Shown here: one piece after another, positions 34,067 through 42,029 of the stretch
Position numbering within the stretch: the first letter of the stretch is position 1
Layout: every line of letters begins with the position of its first letter
NCBI GenBank assembly: GCA_016188575.1
Contig: JACPHN010000123.1
Coordinates: forward strand, 1-46,123
DNA: 46,123 nt
Source: Candidatus Schekmanbacteria bacterium
Lineage (GTDB): Bacteria > CSSED10-310 > JACPHN01
Direction: 5' to 3'
Translations under genes and position numbers: made by a program
The notes under the pieces: generated by a model
The model's input: only the letters and a program-made list of their open reading frames with translations
What the model was told of the DNA's origin: nothing
Databases searched by the model: none

Positions 34067-35830
34067 GTGTCCATGGGCCTGATCTTACTACTCGTCGTCG
34101 CTGCCGGCGCGGCCTGGTACGTGTTCCGGGTTCGCGGCGTTCCCTACGTCGCCCAGGGCAGCGTCCTGGTGATCACGCTGGACGGGAAGGTCGTCGACCA
34201 TTCCGAGCGCCCCGGCTGGGTGCGCCGCCTCGCGACTGGCGCCGCCGAGACCAGTCTGCTGGACCTGCACGCAATGCTCGAAAAGGCCGCGTTCGACGAC
34301 CGCATTCGCGGCCTGCTGTTGATTGTCGACAACCCCGGCCTCGGCTGGGGCAAGGCGCAGGAGCTCGTGGAGATGCTCGACCGCTTCAAGGCGCGCGGGA
34401 AGGAGGTCGTGGCCTATCTCGAGAGCGGCGAGCTGCTCGACTACGCCATCGCCGCCGGCGCCGCCAAGATCGTCGTGCCGCAGTGCGGCTGGTTGAGCTT
34501 TCTGGGCCTGCGCGCCGAGGTCACATTCCTGAAGGACACGCTCGCCAAGGCCGGCGTCGAGGGCGATTTCGTGCGCTTCAAGGACTACAAGACGGCCGCG
34601 GACGCGCTGATGCGCTCGGAGATGAGCGAGGCGCATCGCGAGATGCTCGATGCCATCCTCGATTCGCACTTCGCGTCGTTGCGCGGGCACGTGGCGGCAC
34701 GGCGGCAACTGCCTCTCGCCGCCGTCGACGAGCTCATCGCGCGCGGCAGTTTCCTGCCCGAGGAAGCTCGGCAGCTCGGGCTCGTCGATCGCATCGCGTA
34801 TCTGCACGAGCTGCTCGAGGACTGGAACGATCTGGCCGGAGCAGAGCGCGCCCTGGGCAAGGAAGCGCGCGCCGGCCGTCGCTCCGAAGTGAGGACGGTC
34901 GCGGCCGATCGGTACGAGCGCGTTTCCGCGCGCTTCGCGGGGGTTCCGAAAGGGCCGACGGTGGTGGTCGTCGCGGTGCATGGGCCGATCGCAAGCGGCG
35001 AGAGCGGGCGCCCAACGCTGCTTGGGCGAGCTGTCGGCGCGCGGACGGTGGTGCGGGCGCTGCGGCGCGCCCGTCAGGACAGGCGCGTGCGCGGCATTGT
35101 GCTACGGGTCGATTCGCCGGGCGGTTCCGGTGTGGCTTCTGATCTCATCTGGGCCGAAGTGCGCCGTTGTCTGGAGGACAAGCCGGTCGTCGCGAGCATG
35201 TCCGACGTCGCCGGCAGCGGTGGCTACTATATCGCCATGGCGGCGAAGCGGATCGTCGCTCACTCCATGACGATCACCGGATCCATCGGCGTGATCGGCG
35301 GAAAGTTCGCCATCCCGGGAATGCTCGACCGCCTCGCCGCCAACAAGGTCGTGATTTCGCGCGGCCGCTACTCGCAGATGTATTCGAGCAGCCGGCGCTT
35401 TAGCGATGACGAGCGCGAGCTGGTGACGAGGACGATCCGGAGTTTCTACGACAGCTTCGTGCAAAAGGTCGGAGAATGCCGCTCCATGTCGGCGGAGGAT
35501 GTGGATGCGGTGGCTGGCGGGCGGGTGTGGACCGGCGAGCAGGCGTGTGCGCGGGGGCTGGTCGATGAGCGCGGAGGGCTGTCCAAAGCCCTGGACGTGC
35601 TCCGCGAGGAAATGAGGCTGCCGAGCGAAATGCCGCTGCGACTTGCGCCTTTTCCACCCCAGATGTCGCCGCTGCGCCGGCTCATCGCCGGCCAGCTCGG
35701 TCATGACGGCCTGCTGGCCGCACTCGGCCAGGCCGCATCCGAGGCGCGCTCGGCGATGGCGGTCTTTCGCGACGGTGAGGCGCTGGCGATCGCAGAGGCG
35801 GTGCCGGTTATCCCGGGTCGAACGCCATGA
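34067..35830 (+). CDS. sppA: signal peptide peptidase SppA, 67K-type (S49)
   Basis: Membrane-anchored serine protease that degrades cleaved signal peptides. About 587 residues with an N-terminal membrane helix and two S49 domains, as in the E. coli-type long enzyme. The catalytic Lys lies in the first domain (FKDYKTAADA, Lys ~175) and the Ser in the second (SDVAGSGGYYIA, Ser ~384). GSIGVIGGKFAIPGMLDRLA and SRRFSDDERELV follow as usual. The GTG at 34067 is preferred because GGGAGA lies 8 nt upstream; ATG 34073 is two codons later. It overlaps the next gene by 4 nt and begins a seven-gene run. Confidence 0.92.
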   Translation: MSMGLILLLVVAAGAAWYVFRVRGVPYVAQGSVLVITLDGKVVDHSERPGWVRRLATGAAETSLLDLHAMLEKAAFDDRIRGLLLIVDNPGLGWGKAQELVEMLDRFKARGKEVVAYLESGELLDYAIAAGAAKIVVPQCGWLSFLGLRAEVTFLKDTLAKAGVEGDFVRFKDYKTAADALMRSEMSEAHREMLDAILDSHFASLRGHVAARRQLPLAAVDELIARGSFLPEEARQLGLVDRIAYLHELLEDWNDLAGAERALGKEARAGRRSEVRTVAADRYERVSARFAGVPKGPTVVVVAVHGPIASGESGRPTLLGRAVGARTVVRALRRARQDRRVRGIVLRVDSPGGSGVASDLIWAEVRRCLEDKPVVASMSDVAGSGGYYIAMAAKRIVAHSMTITGSIGVIGGKFAIPGMLDRLAANKVVISRGRYSQMYSSSRRFSDDERELVTRTIRSFYDSFVQKVGECRSMSAEDVDAVAGGRVWTGEQACARGLVDERGGLSKALDVLREEMRLPSEMPLRLAPFPPQMSPLRRLIAGQLGHDGLLAALGQAASEARSAMAVFRDGEALAIAEAVPVIPGRTP

Positions 35831-37677
35831 CGTGGCGCCCCCGACGCCTTGCTGTCCTGCTGGGGCTGATCCTGGGGATCGCGCTCCCCGTGGCGGCCGT
35901 CGCGGATACCTACACGTGGCGCGACAAGGATGGGCGGCTGCGGGTCACGACGACAAAGCCGCCGGCAGGGGCAGAAACCTTGCGCACGACAGGTGCACCG
36001 GCGCCGGCCGGTAGCGCCGCCGAGTCGGACACGGTGGCGGGCGCGCCCGCGACTCCAAGGAGGGGTGCCTCTGCCGAAGCCGCCGACGGCCTGCGCTCGG
36101 CGCTGCGTTGGGGGCATACGCCACTCGCGGTTCGCGACCTCGCGCATCAGATTCAAACCCTCGAGTCGGGCAGCATGCTCGGGAATCGCGGCAGCGGGAG
36201 GGCCGGTGCACCCGCCGCGGCACCCTCGGCCGGTGCCGCCGCTACCGTTGCCGGGGGCGGCGCTGGCAATGAGCTGCTGGCGCGCGCCGACGCCGCACTG
36301 GCCGAAGCGCGCTACGACGCTGCCGCGGAACTGTACCACAAGGTCCTGAGCGCGACGCCGCAAGACGCCCGCGCCCTCGCGGGGGTCGCCCGTGCCGCCT
36401 GGTATCGGGGTGATCAGCCGGCGGCGGCAGCCGAGCTCCTCGGCCGCGCCCTGCAGTCGCTCCCGGACGATCCTGAGCTGGCATCGGCGCTCGGAAAAGC
36501 GCTGTTTCGGCTGCAGCGCTGGGACGACGCCGCCACAAACCTGCGGGCTGCGATAACCAGGCGCCCCGACTTCTGGACGCACAAGTTTTTGGGGCTCATT
36601 TCGCTGTACGGCGGCGAGCTCGACAAGGCGGACGAAGCGTTTCGCCAGGCGCTGTTCTACTACGGCGACGACTATGAGACGGTGGCGGCCCGCGCGGTTG
36701 TCAAGCAGCAGCGCGGCGCTGCTCCCGAGGCGCTTGACCTCTGGAGGAAAGCGATGCGCGTCAGACCGCGGGACGCGACCGCCTTCGAGGCGATCACGGC
36801 CTCGTTGCTCGGCGGCCGCCTCGGTGCCACCCCCGAGGAGGCGCTCGACCATTGCCGCGAACGCCTGGAGCTGCTTGATTACTCGCCGTTACCCACCTCC
36901 AGCGAGCTCGCCCCCGGGAGTCCGCCGTTCGCCTGCCAGCTCGCCGCGGCGCTCGGCGACATCGTCCGCGAGGACAAGGTCCAGCGCAAGTTCGCGACGC
37001 TCGATCGCGGCTACTTCGAGATTTCCTTCGACGGCGACAGCTCCGATGCCGTGGCGGCGGCCGCGAGCCGGATCCTTGGCGAGGCGCGGCGCGACATCGG
37101 CCAGGGTCTGGGCGGTGTCTTCCCCGATCAGCCCGTTCCCGTGGTGCTCTATACTCGCAACCAGTTCGAATACGTCTCGGGAGCCACCGAATATGTCGGC
37201 GCGCTATGGGATGGTCGGGCCATCCGGATCCCCGCCGGTGGCCTGACGGGTGAGACTCCCGAGCTGCGGGCCACGCTGTATCATGAGTACACGCATGCGC
37301 TGATCCAGCACCTCGTCGGCAACACAGCGGTGCCGCGCTGGGTCAATGAGGGCCTGGCGCAGTGGTTCGAGGGCGAGCGCATCGCGGATGTGCCCGGCAG
37401 CAAGAGGGCACAGCTCTGGCGCTACGGGCTCGACGATCCGATTCTGGGTAACGGCCACCTGGCCTGGAATGACCCGATCGTGTTCGCATCGGTCTACTTT
37501 CAGGCGCTCGCCGCGGCCGAGTATCTGCACGATCGCTATCGACCCGCCGACATCCAGCAGTTGCTGCTGCTCATGAAGGAAGGCCGGTCCATCGACTACG
37601 CCTGCGAAAAGGCCTTTGCGAAGTCGCCGGAACGTCTGGGCGAAAGCGTCCGCGAGTGGTGTTGCAAGGAGCAATGA
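35827..37677 (+). CDS. exported TPR protein with DUF4124 and MA-clan (gluzincin-like) metallopeptidase domain
   Basis: 616 residues. A signal peptide (~1-26) is followed by a DUF4124 segment (ADTYTWRDKDGRLRVTTTKP, ~26-45), a low-complexity linker, TPR-like helices (~135-335) and a C-terminal peptidase_MA-like domain. That domain has HEYTHALIQHLVG (HExxH, about residue 482) and WVNEGLAQWFEG with the downstream Glu expected as third zinc ligand, so the active site looks complete. Probably periplasmic, acting on misfolded or cell-envelope substrates together with the proteins encoded beside it. It starts by overlap with sppA and ends 12 nt before the cyclophilin gene. Confidence 0.85.
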   Translation: MTWRPRRLAVLLGLILGIALPVAAVADTYTWRDKDGRLRVTTTKPPAGAETLRTTGAPAPAGSAAESDTVAGAPATPRRGASAEAADGLRSALRWGHTPLAVRDLAHQIQTLESGSMLGNRGSGRAGAPAAAPSAGAAATVAGGGAGNELLARADAALAEARYDAAAELYHKVLSATPQDARALAGVARAAWYRGDQPAAAAELLGRALQSLPDDPELASALGKALFRLQRWDDAATNLRAAITRRPDFWTHKFLGLISLYGGELDKADEAFRQALFYYGDDYETVAARAVVKQQRGAAPEALDLWRKAMRVRPRDATAFEAITASLLGGRLGATPEEALDHCRERLELLDYSPLPTSSELAPGSPPFACQLAAALGDIVREDKVQRKFATLDRGYFEISFDGDSSDAVAAAASRILGEARRDIGQGLGGVFPDQPVPVVLYTRNQFEYVSGATEYVGALWDGRAIRIPAGGLTGETPELRATLYHEYTHALIQHLVGNTAVPRWVNEGLAQWFEGERIADVPGSKRAQLWRYGLDDPILGNGHLAWNDPIVFASVYFQALAAAEYLHDRYRPADIQQLLLLMKEGRSIDYACEKAFAKSPERLGESVREWCCKEQ

Positions 37678-37689
37678 CGGAGGGAAACC

Positions 37690-38289
37690 ATGATGCGGCG
37701 TGGACGCGACATCGCACGTGCCGGAATCTTCGCGCTTTGCCTGGCGGCGGGCGCCGGCTCCGCGGCGGACCCGGAGGAAAAGACGAATCCGCTCGTCGTG
37801 ATCGAGACGACCCGAGGGCGCATCACTGTGGAGCTGCTCGCGGCGCAGGCGCCGCAAACTGTGGCGAGCTTTCTGCGCTACGTGGACGAGAAGTTCTACG
37901 ACGGCACGGTCTTTCACCGCGTGCTCCCCGGTTCGATCGTGCAGGCCGGAGGCTTTACCGCCAAGCTCGAAGAGAAGCCGACGCACGAGTCGATCCCGTG
38001 CGAGTCACGACCCGGCGTGGGCAACAACAAGGGCACGCTGGCGATGGCACGAGGGGCGGACCCGGACAGCGCGACGAGCCAGTTCTTCATTAACCTGCGC
38101 GCCAATGCGCATCTCAACTTCAAGAGACCGACCCGAGACGGCCGCGGCTACACGGTGTTTGGTCGCGTGCTGGAGGGAATGGACGTCGTCGCTGCGATCG
38201 GAAGCATGACCACGCGCACCGTAGGCGAGCTCCGCGACGTTCCCGAGGAGCTCGTGGAAATCCGGTCGATGCGCCGAGCGGCTCCCTGA
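37690..38289 (+). CDS. exported cyclophilin-type peptidyl-prolyl isomerase
   Basis: 199 residues with a signal peptide (RAGIFALCLAAGAGSA). The cyclophilin fold motifs are present: FYDGTVFHRVLPGSIVQAGG (catalytic Arg in FHRV), GTLAMARGADPDSATSQFFI (Gln/Phe of the active site) and GYTVFGRVLEGMDVV. Ending ELVEIRSMRRAAP. GGAGGG stands 6 nt before the ATG. A periplasmic folding enzyme fits the operon's proteostasis theme. The next gene starts 16 nt after its stop. Confidence 0.92.
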   Translation: MMRRGRDIARAGIFALCLAAGAGSAADPEEKTNPLVVIETTRGRITVELLAAQAPQTVASFLRYVDEKFYDGTVFHRVLPGSIVQAGGFTAKLEEKPTHESIPCESRPGVGNNKGTLAMARGADPDSATSQFFINLRANAHLNFKRPTRDGRGYTVFGRVLEGMDVVAAIGSMTTRTVGELRDVPEELVEIRSMRRAAP

Positions 38290-38305
38290 GCGCGGCAGCC
38301 GAGGC

Positions 38306-40102
38306 ATGCACGGGGCGTCCGACTCAGGCCAGAATACCGAACGTAAAGCGCAACGGGACGCTTATCGCGGCGTCGTGCTCGTCTTTTTGGTGGCGGCCCT
38401 GCTGGGGGCGGCGGGCGCGGCGGCCGCCGGGGCAGCGCTCGTCAACCCCGTGCTCCTCGATGCGGCGGTGACCTTGGGCCTGGCGAGCGTGACGCTGCTC
38501 GGCGTCATCGAGACGCAGGCGGCGCGCGCCCGGGCCCGGGTCCCCGCGCAACCCGCTGCCGTGGCGCCCGGCGCGGTCCCGGCAGCGACGCGCAGACGCG
38601 CACTGCTCGCCGTCGCGCGCGCGTGGGTCTGGCGGCTGGCGAAGCCGTGTTGGGCGCACTTCGGGAGGGTCTGCGCCGGTGCATCGCTGCTCGCGACGCT
38701 GCGCATCTTGCTGCTGAGCCCGGGGGCCGCGCCGCCTTCGCCACCGGCGTCCGGCATCGTGGCGCTGGCCGCGGGTCTAGCTCTCGCGGCCGCGGCGGTT
38801 GCCGGCACCGTGGCGCGATACCTGGCGGCAGTCGAGCCGGCTCGTTTCCCCGAGGCGCCCGGGCTATGCCGCAGCGCGCGCGTGACCGCGTGGGTGCTGG
38901 TCGGGTGCGCGCTGGCCGTGGCGAGCGCGTGGGCGAGCCTGCCTACCGCCGTTCTGGTCACCCATGCCGCCGCCGTGCTGCTCAATCTTGCCATAAGCTA
39001 CGGCATGCTCACCGCGCCGATGCCGGCCCCAGGCGGCGCCCGCGTCTATCCCACCGACCTCACTGTCTTCGCCATGTTCGGGAGCCGCGCCAACGCGCTC
39101 GGCAGCGCTCTGGATGCGGCACGCAGCCTGCTCGGCATCGATCTCCGATCGACCTGGGCGCTCGCGGTGGTGCGCACCGGCTTCGAGCCGCTCCTCGCGG
39201 CGCTGGGATTGATCGCGTGGCTGAGCACTGCCGTAACCATTGTGGGTGTCGGCGAGCAGGCGCTGATCGAGCGGCTTGGCATTCCCGCCGGCGGACCCGC
39301 GCTTGGGCCCGGCTTGCACACACACGCGCCCTGGCCGATCGATCGCGTCATCCGGGTCCCGGTTCGCCGCGTCCAGACGCTGGCAGTGGGGCACCCGGAG
39401 GCGGCGGCGGAATCAGGACCCGAGGACGTCTTGTGGGCCAAGGAGCATGCGGCCGATGAGTACACCTTGCTCCTCGGCGATGGCCGCGATCTGGTCACGA
39501 TCGACGCCACGGTCCAGTTTCGCATCGCGGATGCTGCGGCGTGGACGTACCGCTGCAGGAACCCCGTCGAGGCGCTGCGGGCCGTCGCCTATCGCGCCGT
39601 GATGAAGGTGACCGTGAGTCGCACGCTCACCGCGGTGCTGTCCGAGAACGTGGCGACCCTGACCGCGGCGATGCGGGCCTCCGTGCAGGCGGACGCCGAT
39701 GCGCTGGGCCTCGGGGTGGAGATCGTCGCGTTCACGGTTGGCGGCATGCACCCGCCGGTGATGGTGGCGGCCGACTACCAGGCCGTGGTGTCGGCGGAGC
39801 TGGGCAAGGCGACGGCGGCCATCAATGCCGAAGCCTATCGGAAGGAGACGGTGCCCGCAGCCGAGGCTGCCGCGACCGCGGTCGTGAATGCGGCGCGAGG
39901 TGAGGCGGCCGGCGCGAAAGCCCAGGCGGCGGGGCAAGCCTGGGCCTTCCGCACGCTGGAAGCGGAATACCGCGCGGCACCGGGGGAATACCTGTTTCGC
40001 CGGCGGCTGGAAGCACTCGAAAGCGTGCTTCCGGGTCGGCGCTTCACGCTGGTCGATGCCCGCATCGAGCGGGACGGGGGTGAGCTATGGCTGATGCCGT
40101 AA
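38306..40102 (+). CDS. polytopic SPFH/Band 7 protein (HflK-like, large form)
   Basis: 598 residues. The first ~235 residues form about six hydrophobic segments (21-46, 48-70, 121-138, 150-172, 191-235) that ordinary HflK lacks. A further helix at ~286-315 leads into an SPFH domain: VGVGEQALIERLGIPAGGPA then GPGLHTHAPWPIDRVIRVPV, to about residue 490. A coiled-coil Ala/Glu-rich region (~495-575) follows. The 'PGLh...PWPid.v..v.v' segment is diagnostic for HflK-type proteins. It would be a membrane scaffold component forming hetero-oligomeric cages with the next two proteins. It overlaps the HflC-like gene by 16 nt. The ATG at 38306 is the first in-frame; the exact start is unsure. Confidence 0.82.
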   Translation: MHGASDSGQNTERKAQRDAYRGVVLVFLVAALLGAAGAAAAGAALVNPVLLDAAVTLGLASVTLLGVIETQAARARARVPAQPAAVAPGAVPAATRRRALLAVARAWVWRLAKPCWAHFGRVCAGASLLATLRILLLSPGAAPPSPPASGIVALAAGLALAAAAVAGTVARYLAAVEPARFPEAPGLCRSARVTAWVLVGCALAVASAWASLPTAVLVTHAAAVLLNLAISYGMLTAPMPAPGGARVYPTDLTVFAMFGSRANALGSALDAARSLLGIDLRSTWALAVVRTGFEPLLAALGLIAWLSTAVTIVGVGEQALIERLGIPAGGPALGPGLHTHAPWPIDRVIRVPVRRVQTLAVGHPEAAAESGPEDVLWAKEHAADEYTLLLGDGRDLVTIDATVQFRIADAAAWTYRCRNPVEALRAVAYRAVMKVTVSRTLTAVLSENVATLTAAMRASVQADADALGLGVEIVAFTVGGMHPPVMVAADYQAVVSAELGKATAAINAEAYRKETVPAAEAAATAVVNAARGEAAGAKAQAAGQAWAFRTLEAEYRAAPGEYLFRRRLEALESVLPGRRFTLVDARIERDGGELWLMP

Positions 40103-41001
40103 GGACGCACCGGTGGCTCCGCGCCGTGGTCGGCTCCCTGGCGCTTCTGGCAATTGCGTTTCACGCCACGGCCGTGGTGGTGCGCGAAGGTGAAGCGGTG
40201 TTGGTAACGCGCCTTGGCCGGCCGGTGGGGACGGCGACGGCGCCGGGCCTGCACTGGAAACTGCCGTGGCCGCTCGACGAGGCCGTGATGCTCGACATGC
40301 GGCGCCGCGTCTATGAGACCGGACACACCGAGATGCTGACGCAAGACAAGAAGAACATCATCGTGCGCACCTTCGTCGTCTGGCGGATCGGCGATCCGCT
40401 GGCCTTTACGCAGGCCATCGGCGCCGAGAGCGGAGCGCCCGGCGGGGGCGCGGAAGCGAAGCTCGACGGCTTGCTCACCAATGCGGCCATCTCGACTCTC
40501 GGCGGCCACCAGCTCGCGGCGCTGGTGTCCACGAGTGCCGCGGACCTGCAAGTCGACAAGATCGAGTCCGAGCTGCTCGCGGCGACGGCGCCGGTAGCGC
40601 TCGCCAGCTACGGAGTGGCGATCGAGCAGATTCGGCTGGAGCGCATCGCGTTGCCCGACGAGAACATCCGGGCGGTGTTCGAGCAAATGCGCGCCGAGCG
40701 TCGCCAGTTCGCGGCGAGATATCGCGCCGAGGGCGAGAAGGAGGCGAGCCGCATTCGCTCCGAGGCCGAGCTCGAGGTGGCGAAAATCCGCGCCCAGGGC
40801 CTCGAAGAGGAGGCGCGCGTGCGCGGGGAGTCGGCGGCGGAAGTGGCGAGAATCTATGCGGAGGCTCATCGGTTGGACCCGGAGCTGTACCGCTTCACGC
40901 GCTCGCTGGAATCCCTGGACAAACTGGTTACTCGCAGCACCTCGCTGATCTTGCGCACGGATTCCGAGCCGTTCTCGCTGCTCGAAAGCAAGGCGCGCTG
41001 A
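40087..41001 (+). CDS. HflC-like SPFH protein
   Basis: 304 residues: one membrane helix (~11-30), an SPFH domain (VVREGEAVLVTRLGRPVGTA, PGLHWKLPWPLDEAVMLDMR) and a long coiled coil (AEGEKEASRIRSEAELEVAK). The C-terminal ARIYAEAHRLDPELYRFTRS with LESL is the hallmark of HflC rather than HflK. In E. coli HflK and HflC enclose the FtsH protease; no ftsH is in this operon. It is embedded between two HflK-like genes, overlapping the first by 16 nt and the second by 1 nt (TGATG). Confidence 0.87.
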   Translation: MADAVRTHRWLRAVVGSLALLAIAFHATAVVVREGEAVLVTRLGRPVGTATAPGLHWKLPWPLDEAVMLDMRRRVYETGHTEMLTQDKKNIIVRTFVVWRIGDPLAFTQAIGAESGAPGGGAEAKLDGLLTNAAISTLGGHQLAALVSTSAADLQVDKIESELLAATAPVALASYGVAIEQIRLERIALPDENIRAVFEQMRAERRQFAARYRAEGEKEASRIRSEAELEVAKIRAQGLEEEARVRGESAAEVARIYAEAHRLDPELYRFTRSLESLDKLVTRSTSLILRTDSEPFSLLESKAR

Positions 41002-42029
41002 TGAGGCGACGGCGCGGGAATCCGTCGGAGCTCGGCCGGCTGGCGGCACCGCTATTGCGCGGCGCCGACGCCGCCTGGCAACGGATGTCCTGGTGGATCG
41101 CCCTGCTGGCGGCGCTCTATGCGGTCTCGGGGGTCACCGTGGTGGCGCCAGACGAGGTTGCGGTCGTGCTTCGCTGGGGCCGACTGGTCGGCGCGTCGCG
41201 GGCCGCGCAGGAGCACGGCCCGGGCTTGCTGCTGGCGCTTCCGGCGCCCATCGATCAGGTCGTGCGCGTCAAGGTCAAGCGAATCCGGGAGCTGGCGATC
41301 ACCACCCTGGCGAGCGGCGGCGACCGCGGCGGCGGCGGCGGATACGCCTTGACTGGCGACTTCAATGTCGTTCACGTCACCATGGTGGCGCGCTACAAGG
41401 TGCGCGAAATCGGCGATTTCATTCGCTACGCAAAACGCGTCGAGGACGCGCTTCGCGTCGAGGTCACCGCGGCGATGGTGCGCTCGATCGGCGAGCTCGC
41501 GGTGGACCACGTGCTGTCGGATGGGCGCAAGGCGCTCATTCAGACGGCGACGCGGCGCGCCCAGGCCGGGCTCGACGCGGCCCGCGCCGGAATCGAGATC
41601 GTGGCGCTGGAGCTTACCGCGTTGGCGCCGCCAACGCCGCTGGCGCGGGACTTCGACGCGGTGCAGAGCGCCTATATCGGCGCGGAGACCAGGAAGAAGG
41701 AGGCGGAGGCGTTCGCCCAGGAGGCGTTGCCCAAGTCCAGAGCGGCGGCCAATGCCGCGTTACAGGCGGCGCGCGCCGATGCTCGCACGGCGCTGGCGCG
41801 CGCGCGAGGAGACGCGGCGGCCTTCCTCGCGCTCAGCCGCGAGTATCGTGCCAACCCGGCGGTGGTCGGCGAGCGGCTGTACCGCGACGCCGTCGAGCGG
41901 GCCATTGGCGGCGTGCAGAAGGTCCGCTGGGTGCCGCCGCCGGCCGGGGATCGATACCAGGGGTTGCGCATTTCAGTGGCGCCGCCGGATGCCGGGGCAC
42001 CTGTGTCGCCGGCTGGGGCCAATCCGTGA
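41001..42029 (+). CDS. second HflK-like SPFH protein
   Basis: 342 residues with a membrane helix at ~31-48 and an SPFH domain starting VAPDEVAVVLRWGRLVGASR. A Gly-rich loop (ASGGDRGGGGGYALTGDFNV) stands where HflK proteins carry the 'm.T.D.niv' segment: here LTGDFNVVHVTMVARYKV. The rest has VEDALRVEVTAAMVRSIGEL and a coiled coil (EAEAFAQEALPKSRAAANAA) like HflK C-terminal parts. So the operon has three SPFH proteins of three different types, not recent duplicates. It overlaps the ATPase gene by 4 nt (GTGA). Confidence 0.85.
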   Translation: MRRRRGNPSELGRLAAPLLRGADAAWQRMSWWIALLAALYAVSGVTVVAPDEVAVVLRWGRLVGASRAAQEHGPGLLLALPAPIDQVVRVKVKRIRELAITTLASGGDRGGGGGYALTGDFNVVHVTMVARYKVREIGDFIRYAKRVEDALRVEVTAAMVRSIGELAVDHVLSDGRKALIQTATRRAQAGLDAARAGIEIVALELTALAPPTPLARDFDAVQSAYIGAETRKKEAEAFAQEALPKSRAAANAALQAARADARTALARARGDAAAFLALSREYRANPAVVGERLYRDAVERAIGGVQKVRWVPPPAGDRYQGLRISVAPPDAGAPVSPAGANP

